Assembly: GCA_026387455.1 (NCBI GenBank)
Contig: JAPLLR010000030.1
Location: 1-60,931, forward strand
Length of the DNA stretch: 60,931 nt
Reading direction: 5' to 3'
Source: Candidatus Omnitrophota bacterium
GTDB lineage: Bacteria; Omnitrophota; Gorgyraeia; Gygaellales; Profunditerraquicolaceae
The translations under genes and the position numbers were made by a program. The number at the start of each line of letters is the position of its first letter. Positions within the stretch are counted from its first letter, which is position 1. Below the pieces are notes generated by a model, which searched no databases, was not told where the DNA came from, and saw only the letters and a program-made list of their open reading frames with translations. Below, in pieces: positions 1-7,953 of the stretch.

Positions 1-34
1 CGATGCCGAAGGCAGCGAGGACCTATTCTTGTAA
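1..34 (+). CDS. Possible 3' end of an upstream gene (partial)
   Basis: One frame reads through the window edge and ends at a TAA at 32-34, giving the tail DAEGSEDLFL. The acidic, low-complexity tail is compatible with a protein C-terminus. It is too short to identify, and chance is a real alternative. The tRNA-Met gene follows 18 bases later. Confidence 0.25.
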   Translation, partial: DAEGSEDLFL

Positions 35-52
35 ATATATAGTTATCTTTTT

Positions 53-126
53 GGCGGCGTAGCTCAGCCCGATGGAGCAGTCGGCTCATACCCGATAGGT
101 CACTGGTTTAAATCCAGTCGCCGCCA
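53..126 (+). tRNA. tRNA-Met (anticodon CAT)
   Basis: A full cloverleaf folds: acceptor GGCGGCG/CGCCGCC, D stem GCTC/GAGC, anticodon stem 80-84/92-96 with loop CTCATAC and anticodon CAT at 87-89, and T stem ACTGG/CCAGT. The discriminator is A and CCA is not encoded. G1-C72 and the stem bases favour elongator Met. An Ile2 tRNA (CAT modified by TilS, encoded nearby) cannot be fully excluded. The T loop is TTTAAAT rather than TTCRANT, and the D loop carries GA where GG is expected, so the usual G19-C56 pair appears replaced by A19-U56. A -10-like TATAGT lies at 38-43, without a clear -35. Confidence 0.9.
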
Positions 127-222
127 TTAAATTTACCCTAACTTAGCGACTTGGTAAATTTACCCCGAAGCCTGCGTATCCCACGCAAGTTACTTCAGGG
201 GGGAAGCGTTTAGGCAAGGGGC
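127..222 (+). repeat. Palindromic repeat element, copy A (tRNA-Met 3' side)
   Basis: The element starts at the base after tRNA-Met. A first hairpin pairs TAAATTTACC (128-137) with GGTAAATTTA (153-162). The conserved arm CCCGAAGCCTGCG (164-176) follows, then an inner hairpin TGCGT/ACGCA (173-187), and the closing arm AAGCGTTTAGGCAAGGGGC (204-222). The same two-hairpin plan with the same arms recurs at 33161-33249 (inverted) and 12464-12561. No coding potential is seen. It may act as a transcript end or processing structure for the tRNA, or be a small mobile palindrome. Confidence 0.75.
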
Positions 223-236
223 ACACAACCCAATCC

Positions 237-1025
237 ATGACCACAACCATTTTTTACTTCACAGGAACCGGTAATTGCTTAAAAGTCGCCCGCGACTTGG
301 CCAAAGCGCTCGATGATACTAAAATTACCAGCATCTCTAAGGTGTTAAACGGCGAAATCGACTTATCTACAGACCGCATCGGCATCATCTATCCCGTATA
401 CATGTTTGGGATGCCTCTAATAGTAAGCAGGTTCATAAAGAAATTATCCTTAGCCAAAGATAAATACATTTTCGCTATTGCCACTTACGGCGGCATGCCG
501 GGAGGCTCGCTGGGACAGACTGCCAGAGAACTTAAGGCTATCGGCCTGAAATTATCCGCCGGATTTGGCATAGCCATGCCCGGAAACTACACTCCGCTCT
601 ATGGCGCTATTGATAAAAATAAACAAAAATCTATGTTCGTAAAAGAAACCAAAAGAATAGTGGAGATAGCTTCAATAATAAGGGAAAAGAAAGATGCTAA
701 GATAGAAGAGAACAACTTCCTGACTAACGCCATCTTCTCCGGATTAATCTACAAAGCCAGCTCACCCAAGATTCCCTATATGGACAAGGATTTCTGGTCA
801 GATGATAAATGCAACAGCTGTGGCACCTGCGTCAAAGTATGCCCGGTGAACAATATCAAGCTGTTCGACAAAAAGCCCGCTTGGATGCATAAATGCGAGC
901 AGTGTTTTGCCTGCCTGCAATGGTGCCCTAAGGAGGCTATTCAGTACGGCAAAAACACCGCAACTAGAACTCGCTATCATCACCCGGAAATAAAACTGCA
1001 AGATATTATTGCTGGCAAGGTTTAA
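237..1025 (+). CDS. EFR1-type flavodoxin/ferredoxin fusion protein
   Basis: This 262-aa protein joins an N-terminal flavodoxin-like domain to a C-terminal bacterial ferredoxin domain. The N-terminus has the FMN phosphate-loop signature FTGTGNC at about residues 8-14. The C-terminus carries two [4Fe-4S] motifs, CxxCxxCxxxCP from about residue 192 and CxxCxxCxxWCP from about residue 220. The arrangement matches the EFR1 family ferrodoxins, soluble electron carriers or small oxidoreductases whose partner is usually unknown. The ATG at 237 has no strong Shine-Dalgarno. The gene stands alone between repeat copy A and a separate promoter at 1044, so its electron donor or acceptor cannot be inferred from neighbours. 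Confidence 0.85.
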   Translation: MTTTIFYFTGTGNCLKVARDLAKALDDTKITSISKVLNGEIDLSTDRIGIIYPVYMFGMPLIVSRFIKKLSLAKDKYIFAIATYGGMPGGSLGQTARELKAIGLKLSAGFGIAMPGNYTPLYGAIDKNKQKSMFVKETKRIVEIASIIREKKDAKIEENNFLTNAIFSGLIYKASSPKIPYMDKDFWSDDKCNSCGTCVKVCPVNNIKLFDKKPAWMHKCEQCFACLQWCPKEAIQYGKNTATRTRYHHPEIKLQDIIAGKV

Positions 1026-1043
1026 TAAAAATTAACTTATTTC

Positions 1044-1071
1044 TTGCAACTTTAGCAATTTATGGTAGCAT
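1044..1071 (+). promoter_or_regulatory. Promoter for the TIGR04073-like gene
   Basis: A -35-like TTGCAA (1044-1049) and a -10-like TAGCAT (1066-1071) are separated by 16 bases. A TG one base upstream of the -10 makes it an extended -10. Transcription would start about 30 bases before the ATG at 1107, leaving room for the AAAGGGGG ribosome-binding site at 1095-1102. Confidence 0.5.
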
Positions 1072-1106
1072 ATTCATAACTTACAACTTATAGAAAGGGG
1101 GTAGTT

Positions 1107-1787
1107 ATGCGTATAATGGTAGCATTGCTTCTCGCAGTTTTCGCAATATCGACTTGTGCGTATGCTGCAAACGAAAGTATCGCAACAGGAATGGTGGACA
1201 AGGCCGTAAATGGCGGTATAAACGTGCTTACGGGGTGGATTGAACTGCCCATGCAGGTTTATAAAGGCTATGACAAGGGCTTAAAAGACCTAAACAGAGA
1301 AGGGCCATCAAAAGTAGTAGGTGGCATCGTTGGGTTATTCCGCGGAGTATTTCATGCCGCCGGAAGGACAATATGGGGTGCTTTTGAGTTAGCGACTTTC
1401 TGGGCTGCAAATCCTGCAGATAACCAGGGTGTCGGAGTTCCTCTGGACGCGAAGTACTCTTGGGAAACGGGAGAGCAGTATTGCATCGATAAACCCACTC
1501 TTCCTGAGGGCTGCAAGCCTATCGGAACCAAGTTTATCAATGGTATTACCGATGTCTTGCTTGGTATCGTTGAAGTTCCCGCTCAGATCACCAAGAGCGC
1601 AAACGATTCCACTAAGTATTCAAACGTTTTCGTCGGAACATTAAGAGGTTTCTGGTACTGGTTAAGTCGCGAAGTAAATGGCGTAGCGAATCTAGCGTCA
1701 TTCATTCTTCCTAACCCAGCACAGACCATGGGCTATGCCTATAACAGCAAGTGGCCCTGGACCAAAACAGAAGAAAAGGTCAAATAA
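1107..1787 (+). CDS. Exosortase-system-associated protein, TIGR04073-like
   Basis: This 226-aa protein has an N-terminal signal peptide ending near CAYA (about residue 20), so it is probably exported. The mature part is an internal duplication. Each half (about 28-98 and 143-205) has a G-[WI]-[IV]-E-[LV]-P segment, then a G-x-[FL]-R-G-[VF] segment and a hydrophobic G-x-x-[EN]-x-[AL] stretch ending in NP. This matches the TIGR04073 family, found in bacteria with exosortase/PEP-CTERM sorting. Its biochemical role is unknown. It is monocistronic, with its own promoter, a strong AAAGGGGG site six bases before ATG, and a strong terminator after it, which suggests substantial expression. Confidence 0.75.
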   Translation: MRIMVALLLAVFAISTCAYAANESIATGMVDKAVNGGINVLTGWIELPMQVYKGYDKGLKDLNREGPSKVVGGIVGLFRGVFHAAGRTIWGAFELATFWAANPADNQGVGVPLDAKYSWETGEQYCIDKPTLPEGCKPIGTKFINGITDVLLGIVEVPAQITKSANDSTKYSNVFVGTLRGFWYWLSREVNGVANLASFILPNPAQTMGYAYNSKWPWTKTEEKVK

Positions 1788-1810
1788 GTTAAGTTAATAA
1801 AGCTTCCACC

Positions 1811-1847
1811 AGCGGCATTGAGAGATTTTCTCAATGCCGCTTTTTTT
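1811..1847 (+). terminator. Rho-independent terminator after the TIGR04073-like gene
   Basis: A perfect 13-bp stem (1811-1823 with 1829-1841), a five-base loop GATTT and a run of seven T (1841-1847). It separates the monocistronic exported-protein gene from tilS. Confidence 0.93.
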
Positions 1848-1860
1848 ATACGCATTATTG

Positions 1861-1869
1861 TGATAGAAT
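1861..1869 (+). promoter_or_regulatory. Extended -10 promoter of tilS, placing the start near the ATG
   Basis: TGA-TAGAAT gives an extended -10 (TGnTAnAAT). Its -10 hexamer at 1864-1869 ends only six bases before the tilS ATG at 1876. RNA polymerase normally starts about seven bases after the -10, so the transcript would begin at or beside the start codon, with no leader. There is no Shine-Dalgarno sequence before this ATG. The same arrangement occurs at 35070-35087. Confidence 0.55.
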
Positions 1870-1875
1870 ATATTC

Positions 1876-2868
1876 ATGAAAAACAAAAGACTCCCGGTGA
1901 TTATTGCTACTGTAAAAAATACGATCAAAAAATACGGGTTGTTGCAAAAACACGAAACTATCCTAATCGGCGTTTCGGGAGGACCGGACTCTGTCTGTCT
2001 CCTACATATCCTAAATAGCCTAAAACAAGATTTAAAACTTAAGCTGCATGCCGTCCATATCGACCATACGCTACGTGCGGACTCAAACCAAGACCTGAAA
2101 TACGTGCAAAATTTATGCAACCGCCTAAAGATACCGCTTAAATCCGTCCGGATCAATGTCCGAAGCTTAGCACAAAAAGGCTCATTAGAGGAAACGGCCA
2201 GAAACGTGCGTCTAGATTTCTTTTTTAAAACCGCTAAAGCTATCAATGCTAATGCAGTCGCTTTAGGCCACAATCTCGACGACCAGGCAGAAACAGTACT
2301 AATGCGCATTCTGCGCGGCAGCGGCTTGGCCGGACTTTCTGGCATTCTGCCAAAACGTAACATCCTGGGATTTCAGGTGATCAGGCCGCTGATCGAGGTC
2401 AAAAGAAAAGAAATCGAAGCATTCTTAAAAAAAAGAAGGATCAAAGCCCGCATTGACAGCACTAACAATGAGGATATTTACTTCAGAAACAGAATCAGGC
2501 ATAATCTCCTGCCGTTACTGGAAAAAGAGTACAGCTCAAATATCAAAGAGCTCTTAGCCAATATGGCTGAAAGCGTAGCCCTTGACTACAATTACCTAGC
2601 TCAGGCGGCAGAAAAAATTGCCAAAAAATCAACAACCAGGTTTAGTTTAGACAAGCTAAGCTCCCTGCACCCTGCGCTTAAAAGGCTGATTTTTCGTAGT
2701 GCCATCGCTCACCTAAAAGGCGACACCCGAAGACTCACTTTCCAGCATATCCGCGAAATAGAAGACCTGCTCCTAAACCGGCCGTCAGGCTCGATCGTAA
2801 ACCTGCCCCGCAACGTCTGCGCCAGAAAAAAGAAAAACTACCTCGAGTTTTACCTCAAGATTCGCTAA
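1876..2868 (+). CDS. tilS: tRNA(Ile)-lysidine synthetase TilS
   Basis: This 330-aa enzyme would convert the wobble C34 of tRNA-Ile2 (CAU) to lysidine using ATP, so that the tRNA reads AUA and is charged with Ile. The PP-loop motif SGGPDSVC sits at about residues 33-40, followed by the family segments HIDHTLR, GHNLDDQAETVLMR and RPLI. The length matches the short TilS forms without the extended C-terminal domains of E. coli (about 430 aa). The gene appears leaderless, with a -10 element six bases upstream of the ATG, and lies between a terminator and the ftsH promoter, so it is probably transcribed alone. Confidence 0.95.
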   Translation: MKNKRLPVIIATVKNTIKKYGLLQKHETILIGVSGGPDSVCLLHILNSLKQDLKLKLHAVHIDHTLRADSNQDLKYVQNLCNRLKIPLKSVRINVRSLAQKGSLEETARNVRLDFFFKTAKAINANAVALGHNLDDQAETVLMRILRGSGLAGLSGILPKRNILGFQVIRPLIEVKRKEIEAFLKKRRIKARIDSTNNEDIYFRNRIRHNLLPLLEKEYSSNIKELLANMAESVALDYNYLAQAAEKIAKKSTTRFSLDKLSSLHPALKRLIFRSAIAHLKGDTRRLTFQHIREIEDLLLNRPSGSIVNLPRNVCARKKKNYLEFYLKIR

Positions 2869-2875
2869 TATTAAC

Positions 2876-2904
2876 TTGATTTTACGGCTGTTTACCTATA
2901 TAAT
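2876..2904 (+). promoter_or_regulatory. Sigma-70-type promoter of ftsH
   Basis: TTGATT (2876-2881), a 17-base spacer and TATAAT (2899-2904). The predicted start near 2911 leaves a leader of about 20 bases containing GAAAGG (2919-2924) ahead of the ATG at 2932. This is one of the cleanest housekeeping promoters in the window. Confidence 0.75.
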
Positions 2905-2931
2905 AACGAATCTAAAAAGAAAGGTTAACCA

Positions 2932-4785
2932 ATGGCAAATAACGCACCTAAGTCCAAGAAGAATAACGGGTTCAGGAAAATACCCCTAGGCTGGATCCTG
3001 GCATTCATAGTATTTCTTCTCTTCATAAACTCCCTAAATTTAACGCCGATAAGCGGCCTAGCTAAAGAGATTAGCTACAGCGAATTCTACAGAACGCTTA
3101 AAAACAATCCGCAAAACATCAAATCTCTGGTAAAAGTTGAGAACGAGCTTCAGGGAGAATTTAAAGATAATACAAAGTTTAAACTCACCATTCCGGAAAA
3201 CGACCCTGACCTACTTAAAATGATGCGGGAAAATGTGGATAATTTCGACGTAAAACCGCTAAAGACTTTCTGGGCGGCGCTGTTTCTGAATCTTGGGCCG
3301 ATAGTACTGCTAATACTTTTCTGGTGGTTCATGGCTGCGCGCGGAGAACAGCTCGGCAACAGGGTGATGGGCTTCGGAAAGGTCAAGCCGAAGATCCAAA
3401 GCGAGCGGGAAAAAGCCACCTTTAACGATGTCGCCGGAGTTGACGAAGCAAAGGAAGAACTTAAAGAGGTCATCGAATTCCTGAAAGACCCTAAGAAATT
3501 CCAAAAATTAGGCGGAAAGATACCCAAAGGAGTCCTTTTAATCGGGCCTCCGGGGTGTGGAAAGACTTTAATCGCACGCGCAGTTGCCGGAGAAGCGGAA
3601 GTGCCGTTCTTCAGCATTTCAGGCTCAGATTTTGTAGAGATGTTTGTCGGCGTGGGCGCTAGCCGTGTACGTGATTTATTCGAGCAGGGCAGGCGCGCTT
3701 CCAAAATATCGCAAAAGGGAGCGATAATCTTTATCGATGAGATCGACGCTGTAGGCCGCTTGCGTTTTTCAGGGATAGGCGGAGGCAATGATGAACGCGA
3801 GCAGACATTGAACGCGCTGCTGGTAGAAATGGATGGATTCGACACGGCTCAAGGTATCATCCTGATCGCCGCCACTAACAGGCCAGACACATTGGATCCC
3901 GCGCTGCTACGCCCGGGAAGATTCGACCGCACCATCATCGTCAACCTGCCTGATATAAAAGGACGCGAAGAGATCCTGAAAGTGCACACCCGTAAGATCA
4001 AACTTGCCCCGAACGTAGATTTGAAATCCGTAGCTAGTCAAACCCCGGGATTTTCCGGAGCGGACCTGGCTAACCTGTGCAACGAAGCGGCTCTCCTGGC
4101 TGCCCGCCACGATAAAGAATTTGTTGAAGAAATCGATTTTGATAAATCTGTAGAACGCGCGCTGATGGGTCCGGAAAAGAAAAGCCACATCATGTCCAAA
4201 AAAGAAAAAGAGATCACCGCGCTCCATGAATCAGGACACGCTCTTTTATCCTTGCTTTTACCAGAGGTGAACCCATTAAAGAAAGTTTCGATTATCCCGC
4301 GCGGCTTGGCAGGCGGCTACACTTTTACCCCACCGCTTGAAGACCGTCATTACTGGACAAGGACAGAACTGATCGCCGAAGTCACGCTCATGCTCGGCGG
4401 CAGAGCCTCCGAAGAGCTTAACTTAAGCGAAGTGACAACCGGTGCCCAGAACGACCTGGAAATGGCTACAGGCATGGCCAGGCGCATGGTCACCCAGTTC
4501 GGGATGTCCAAAATCCTCGGTCATATAACCCTGGGCAAACGAGAAGGTTTGGTATTCCTGGGCCGAGATATAGTAGAACAGCGCAATTACAGCGAGGATA
4601 CCGCCCGCATAATCGATGAAGAGGTAAAGAAAATAATCGAAGAGTCCTACGCAAAAGCCAAAGAAATACTGCGGCAAAATAACGATAAACTTAAAATGCT
4701 CTCCAACGCGCTTCTGGAAAAAGAAGTCATGGATGGAGAAGCGGTCAAGCAGCTGATCGGCATCGGAAAATTAGACCTCACCTAG
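2932..4785 (+). CDS. ftsH: ATP-dependent zinc metalloprotease FtsH
   Basis: This 617-aa membrane-anchored AAA+ protease degrades misfolded membrane proteins and short-lived regulators. Two transmembrane segments (about 17-37 and 113-133) flank a small periplasmic domain. The AAA module follows, with Walker A GPPGCGKT at about 205-212, Walker B IFIDEID at about 266, and the second region of homology ending GRFDR. The zinc site HESGH is at about 432-436, with the third ligand in the downstream DLEMAT region. Walker A has Cys where many FtsH have Thr. It has its own promoter and starts the folP-cdaA-pdxJ run. tilS directly upstream is a common genomic pairing. Confidence 0.97.
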   Translation: MANNAPKSKKNNGFRKIPLGWILAFIVFLLFINSLNLTPISGLAKEISYSEFYRTLKNNPQNIKSLVKVENELQGEFKDNTKFKLTIPENDPDLLKMMRENVDNFDVKPLKTFWAALFLNLGPIVLLILFWWFMAARGEQLGNRVMGFGKVKPKIQSEREKATFNDVAGVDEAKEELKEVIEFLKDPKKFQKLGGKIPKGVLLIGPPGCGKTLIARAVAGEAEVPFFSISGSDFVEMFVGVGASRVRDLFEQGRRASKISQKGAIIFIDEIDAVGRLRFSGIGGGNDEREQTLNALLVEMDGFDTAQGIILIAATNRPDTLDPALLRPGRFDRTIIVNLPDIKGREEILKVHTRKIKLAPNVDLKSVASQTPGFSGADLANLCNEAALLAARHDKEFVEEIDFDKSVERALMGPEKKSHIMSKKEKEITALHESGHALLSLLLPEVNPLKKVSIIPRGLAGGYTFTPPLEDRHYWTRTELIAEVTLMLGGRASEELNLSEVTTGAQNDLEMATGMARRMVTQFGMSKILGHITLGKREGLVFLGRDIVEQRNYSEDTARIIDEEVKKIIEESYAKAKEILRQNNDKLKMLSNALLEKEVMDGEAVKQLIGIGKLDLT

Positions 4786-4794
4786 ACATTTGTG

Positions 4795-5979
4795 ATGCGA
4801 ATACTTCACATCAACCATCCGCGGGATATTACGCGCATCATGCAGGATATCAAAGTCGACCCCTACGGGATAAGGATCATGTCCCCCAAGGCTACGACTT
4901 ATCTTTTGAAATTAAACTCCATTTCCAATATCTGCGCAAACATACTCAAGCAAGAAATGCTCTCCCTGGGGGCAGATGCGGCGGTGGCCAGGGGCGCGCT
5001 TACCGGGGCGGTCAAGAAAACCGACTGCCTTCTTATGGGCAATCTTGCCCAATTTGCGGGCTTAAGCCGCAAATTAAATAAGCAACCATTCGGCCTGAAT
5101 GCGATCTCGGAAAATATTACCAAAGCCATAAGAAACTACGGAGCGGACAACCTTACCCTCGGCCTTAAATCACAGAACCTGCGCCTAGGCAGGCGCACAT
5201 TGATCATGGGGGTAGTAAATGCGACTCCCGACTCTTTCAGCGGCGACGGAATAACTTCAGTTTCAGAAGCAGTTGACCTCGCCCAAAAGCTTGCAAAAGA
5301 CGGAGCGGATATCATCGATGTGGGCGGTGAATCCAGCCGGCCGGGAGCAAGACCCGTGCCTCTAGAGGAAGAATTAAAGCGCACTATCCCACTAATCAAA
5401 GCTCTGACAAAGAGTTTATTAATCCCTGTCTCGATAGACACCTGTAAACCTGAAGTGGCAAGACAGGCGCTTGATAACGGTGCGGCGATGATAAATGATA
5501 TTTCCGGAATGCGCGAGGCGCGAATGGCGAAGATAGCCGCAAAATATAAGGCCGCTGTAGTACTCATGCACATGAAGGGAAATCCACGCACCATGCAAAA
5601 CGACCCAAGCTATACTTCGCTGATGGATGAAGTGCTGCAATACCTGCAGGAAGCGATTGACCGCGCGCTGGAGGCCGGTATAGACAGAGAAAGAATCGTC
5701 ATTGACCCAGGGATAGGATTCGGCAAGACCGTCCGGGATAATCTAAACATACTGAATAATCTAAACGAATTTAAGATCCTGGGTAGACCAATACTGATCG
5801 GCACTTCCAGAAAATCTTTTATCGGCAGGATCATAAATGCTGGGCCCAGGGAGTGCATCTATGCAACGGTATCCAGCAGCGTTTTAGCCGCGCATAACGG
5901 CGCTCACATAGTCAGGACCCATGATGTGAGGGAAGTTAGCCAAGCGCTAAAAATCCTTGACGCCGCTAACAGACAATGA
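4795..5979 (+). CDS. folP: Dihydropteroate synthase with N-terminal extension
   Basis: It condenses 6-hydroxymethyl-dihydropterin pyrophosphate with p-aminobenzoate in folate synthesis. The catalytic TIM barrel begins at about residue 135, with MGVVNATPDSFSGDG, then DVGGESSRPGA, SIDTCKP, INDISG, MHMKGNP, DPGIGFGK and GTSRKSFIG. About 130 residues precede the barrel. Similar N-terminal extensions occur on DHPS of several anaerobes, and their function is not established. The ATG at 4795 is chosen; a GTG at 4792 in the same frame adds one residue. No Shine-Dalgarno is evident nine bases after ftsH, so translational coupling is likely. The stop overlaps cdaA by four bases. Confidence 0.95.
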   Translation: MRILHINHPRDITRIMQDIKVDPYGIRIMSPKATTYLLKLNSISNICANILKQEMLSLGADAAVARGALTGAVKKTDCLLMGNLAQFAGLSRKLNKQPFGLNAISENITKAIRNYGADNLTLGLKSQNLRLGRRTLIMGVVNATPDSFSGDGITSVSEAVDLAQKLAKDGADIIDVGGESSRPGARPVPLEEELKRTIPLIKALTKSLLIPVSIDTCKPEVARQALDNGAAMINDISGMREARMAKIAAKYKAAVVLMHMKGNPRTMQNDPSYTSLMDEVLQYLQEAIDRALEAGIDRERIVIDPGIGFGKTVRDNLNILNNLNEFKILGRPILIGTSRKSFIGRIINAGPRECIYATVSSSVLAAHNGAHIVRTHDVREVSQALKILDAANRQ

Positions 5980-6740
5980 ACTACTTATTCCTTAACTCGA
6001 CTTTTAGGCCCGCTATCGAGATACTGGTCCTCTGGTTCCTGATCTACCGCATCATACTTTTTCTGACTGGGACCAGGGCGGTAAAGGTGCTGATCGGTAT
6101 CGCTGTTTTACTGCTGACTTTTCTCGTGGCGCAGGTCTTTGATCTTACGGTAGTGGGATGGCTGTTTACCAAGTTATTCGGCATCTCAGTCATAGCACTA
6201 CTTGTGATCTTCAGCCCGGAGATCAGACAAGGCCTTTCGCAGCTTGGCCAGAGGCACATATTCGCATCCCCACTTAAAGATGAAGAGCTGGACCAGGTTT
6301 TGCACCAAATCAGCGAAGCAGCGGATAACCTGTCCAAGGAAAAACTAGGCGCTCTAATCGCCATAGAGATAAAGGACTCACTTAATGCCTATACCGAAAG
6401 CGGAGTAATTGTTGACGCGCGGGTAAGTGCTGATCTGATTCAAGCGATCTTCACTCCGAACAATCCCTTACACGACGGAGCAGTGATCATCCGTCAGGGC
6501 AGGATCCTGGCCGCAAGTTGCCTGTTTCCGCTTGCGCATAACAAAGACCTAAGCCGCATATTCGGCACGCGCCACCGGGCTGCCCTGGGCTTAAGCGAAG
6601 AGACTGACGCCGCGCTCATAATAATCTCCGAAGAACGCAGGGACATTTCACTTGTATACCGAGGCCGACTTTTCAAGGATATAAGCAAAGAAGAAATTAT
6701 CACAAAGATCAAGGAGATCATAAAAACCAAGAATGCATAA
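5976..6740 (+). CDS. cdaA: Diadenylate cyclase CdaA
   Basis: This 254-aa membrane enzyme would make cyclic di-AMP from two ATP. Three hydrophobic helices (about residues 10-80) precede a DisA_N-type domain with both active-site motifs, DGA at about 167-169 and RHR at about 199-201 within GTRHRAA. Length and topology are those of standard CdaA. It overlaps folP by four bases (ATGA). In many bacteria the next gene is cdaR, encoding a YbbR-repeat regulator. Here only a 45-codon ORF with a CdaR-like membrane anchor follows. A possible degrading enzyme is the PgpH-like protein at 47228. Confidence 0.96.
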   Translation: MNYLFLNSTFRPAIEILVLWFLIYRIILFLTGTRAVKVLIGIAVLLLTFLVAQVFDLTVVGWLFTKLFGISVIALLVIFSPEIRQGLSQLGQRHIFASPLKDEELDQVLHQISEAADNLSKEKLGALIAIEIKDSLNAYTESGVIVDARVSADLIQAIFTPNNPLHDGAVIIRQGRILAASCLFPLAHNKDLSRIFGTRHRAALGLSEETDAALIIISEERRDISLVYRGRLFKDISKEEIITKIKEIIKTKNA

Positions 6741-6870
6741 ACACAAAATTACCTTACTCAACCGCTTTAAACACCTATTCACAAGTCACCCCTGGGTAAA
6801 GCTGACTTCGCTCATTCTAGCTGTACTTACATGGTTATTCGTCAGAAGCGAAATGGGAAAGCTACCTTAA
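6733..6870 (+). CDS. 45-aa CdaR/YbbR-like single-membrane-segment ORF
   Basis: This ORF fills the gap between cdaA and pdxJ exactly: its ATG lies inside the cdaA 3' end (8-base overlap) and its TAA is two bases before the pdxJ ATG. The peptide has a basic N-terminus (KHKITLLNRFKHLF), one hydrophobic segment (about residues 20-38, ending AVLTWLFV) and a short RSE tail. This resembles the N-terminal anchor of CdaR/YbbR proteins, which normally continue into several extracellular YbbR repeats. None follow here. It could be a minimal CdaA partner, a decayed cdaR, or chance; position and composition favour one of the first two. No Shine-Dalgarno is seen. Confidence 0.55.
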   Translation: MHKHKITLLNRFKHLFTSHPWVKLTSLILAVLTWLFVRSEMGKLP

Positions 6871-6872
6871 CC

Positions 6873-7586
6873 ATGCCAAAATTAGGCGTCAATATTGACC
6901 ATGTAGCAACTTTACGCCAGGCTCGGCAAGGAATAGACCCCGAGCCGGGATATGCCGCTTTAATATGCGAAGACGCGGGGGCGGACAGCATTGTGGCACA
7001 TCTACGCGAAGACCGCAGGCATATTAATGACGCGGACTTGAATCTTTTACGCAAGATCATCAACACCCGCCTGAATCTAGAGATGTCTTGCGCCGCTGAA
7101 ATTGTGGGAATAGCCTGCAAAGTCAGACCTGACCAGGCCACACTTGTCCCGGAAAAACGCCGGGAACTGACCACAGAAGGCGGGCTGGATGTAGTCGCTA
7201 ATTTTAAAAAAATCAAAAACACTATCGCCAAACTACAGGATCACGGAATAGAGGTCAGCCTTTTTATAGACCCTAGCAAACGGCAAATCGATGCCTCAAA
7301 AAAATCCGGCGCAAGAATTATCGAGCTGCATACCGGGCGCTATGCCGATGCCTTAGACCGTGAGCAGGAAAATAGCTATTTTAAAGAGCTCGAAGACGCT
7401 TGTATTTATGCTAAATCCTCCGAACTGGTAGTTAATGCCGGTCACGGCCTTGATTATTTTAATACTCCGAAGATCGCCGCGATCAAAGAAATCGAGGAAT
7501 TGAATATTGGCTATTCCATCATCTGCCGCGCGTTAATAATCGGGTTAAAAAAAGCGGTAATGGAAATGAAAAGGCTATGCGTTTAG
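6873..7586 (+). CDS. pdxJ: Pyridoxine 5'-phosphate synthase PdxJ
   Basis: This 237-aa TIM-barrel enzyme joins 1-deoxy-D-xylulose 5-phosphate and 3-amino-2-oxopropyl phosphate to form pyridoxine 5'-phosphate. Family blocks are GVNIDHVATLRQAR at the N-terminus, DSIVAHLREDRRHI, NLEMS, ATLVPEKR, SLFIDP, ELHTGRYA and NAGHGLDY. The frame stays open upstream to 6831, but the family starts at MPKLGVNIDH, so the ATG at 6873 is chosen and the upstream ATG rejected. It is followed two bases later by acpS, a pairing also common in proteobacteria. Confidence 0.97.
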   Translation: MPKLGVNIDHVATLRQARQGIDPEPGYAALICEDAGADSIVAHLREDRRHINDADLNLLRKIINTRLNLEMSCAAEIVGIACKVRPDQATLVPEKRRELTTEGGLDVVANFKKIKNTIAKLQDHGIEVSLFIDPSKRQIDASKKSGARIIELHTGRYADALDREQENSYFKELEDACIYAKSSELVVNAGHGLDYFNTPKIAAIKEIEELNIGYSIICRALIIGLKKAVMEMKRLCV

Positions 7587-7587
7587 A

Positions 7588-7953
7588 ATGATTATCGGTA
7601 CCGGTGTGGACATCACGGAAGTCAAACGCCTGCGCCAGGCAGTAGAAAAATGGGGAGAGGCTTTTCTTGACCGTGTATTCACTAAAGATGAGCTCAGAAA
7701 TGCCAGAAAACGCGTCAGCCTTTACCAGCATCTGGCCGGTAGATTCGCGGCAAAAGAAGCGATATTCAAGGCCATGGGAGACAACCGGCTTAGTTGGAAA
7801 GATCTTGAGATCCTTAATGACAAAGACGGCAAACCATATTGCCGCTTATTAAACTTTAAAATCAAAAAAGCGGATATCCATATATCTATTTCTCATGTCA
7901 AAAATTATGCGACTGCCTTCGCGATTGTTACGAAGAAACCGATTCGCTCATAA
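7588..7953 (+). CDS. acpS: Holo-[acyl-carrier-protein] synthase AcpS
   Basis: This 121-aa enzyme transfers 4'-phosphopantetheine from CoA to the acyl carrier protein. The two family motifs are present: GTGVDITEVKRL near the N-terminus (metal-binding Asp at residue 8) and GRFAAKEAIFKAMG at about 51-64. The C-terminal SISHVKNYATAFAIV is also typical. It begins two bases after pdxJ and overlaps the following nnrD by about 50 bases. Four CoA-synthesis genes lie elsewhere in this window. Confidence 0.96.
   Translation: MIIGTGVDITEVKRLRQAVEKWGEAFLDRVFTKDELRNARKRVSLYQHLAGRFAAKEAIFKAMGDNRLSWKDLEILNDKDGKPYCRLLNFKIKKADIHISISHVKNYATAFAIVTKKPIRS

Noticed and set aside
204-222. Resemblance of AAGCGTTTAGGC to the GTTRRRY end of integron attC sites
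   Set aside because: The other end of the element reads CCCGAAGCCTGCG and lacks the matching RYYYAAC, no integron integrase is present, and GTTTAGG does not fit GTTRRRY exactly.
3150-3845. 231-aa minus-strand ORF inside ftsH
   Set aside because: It is antisense to strongly conserved FtsH coding sequence, with no family signal and Ser/Pro-rich composition typical of a reverse-frame shadow. The long minus-strand ORFs at 5136-5594, 18906-19376, 34338-34886 and 50969-51586 were rejected for the same reason.
6831-6872. Upstream in-frame ATG for pdxJ, adding 14 residues
   Set aside because: PdxJ proteins begin close to the GVNIDHVATLRQAR block, the extra residues have no family match, and the stretch is used by the CdaR-like ORF in another frame.
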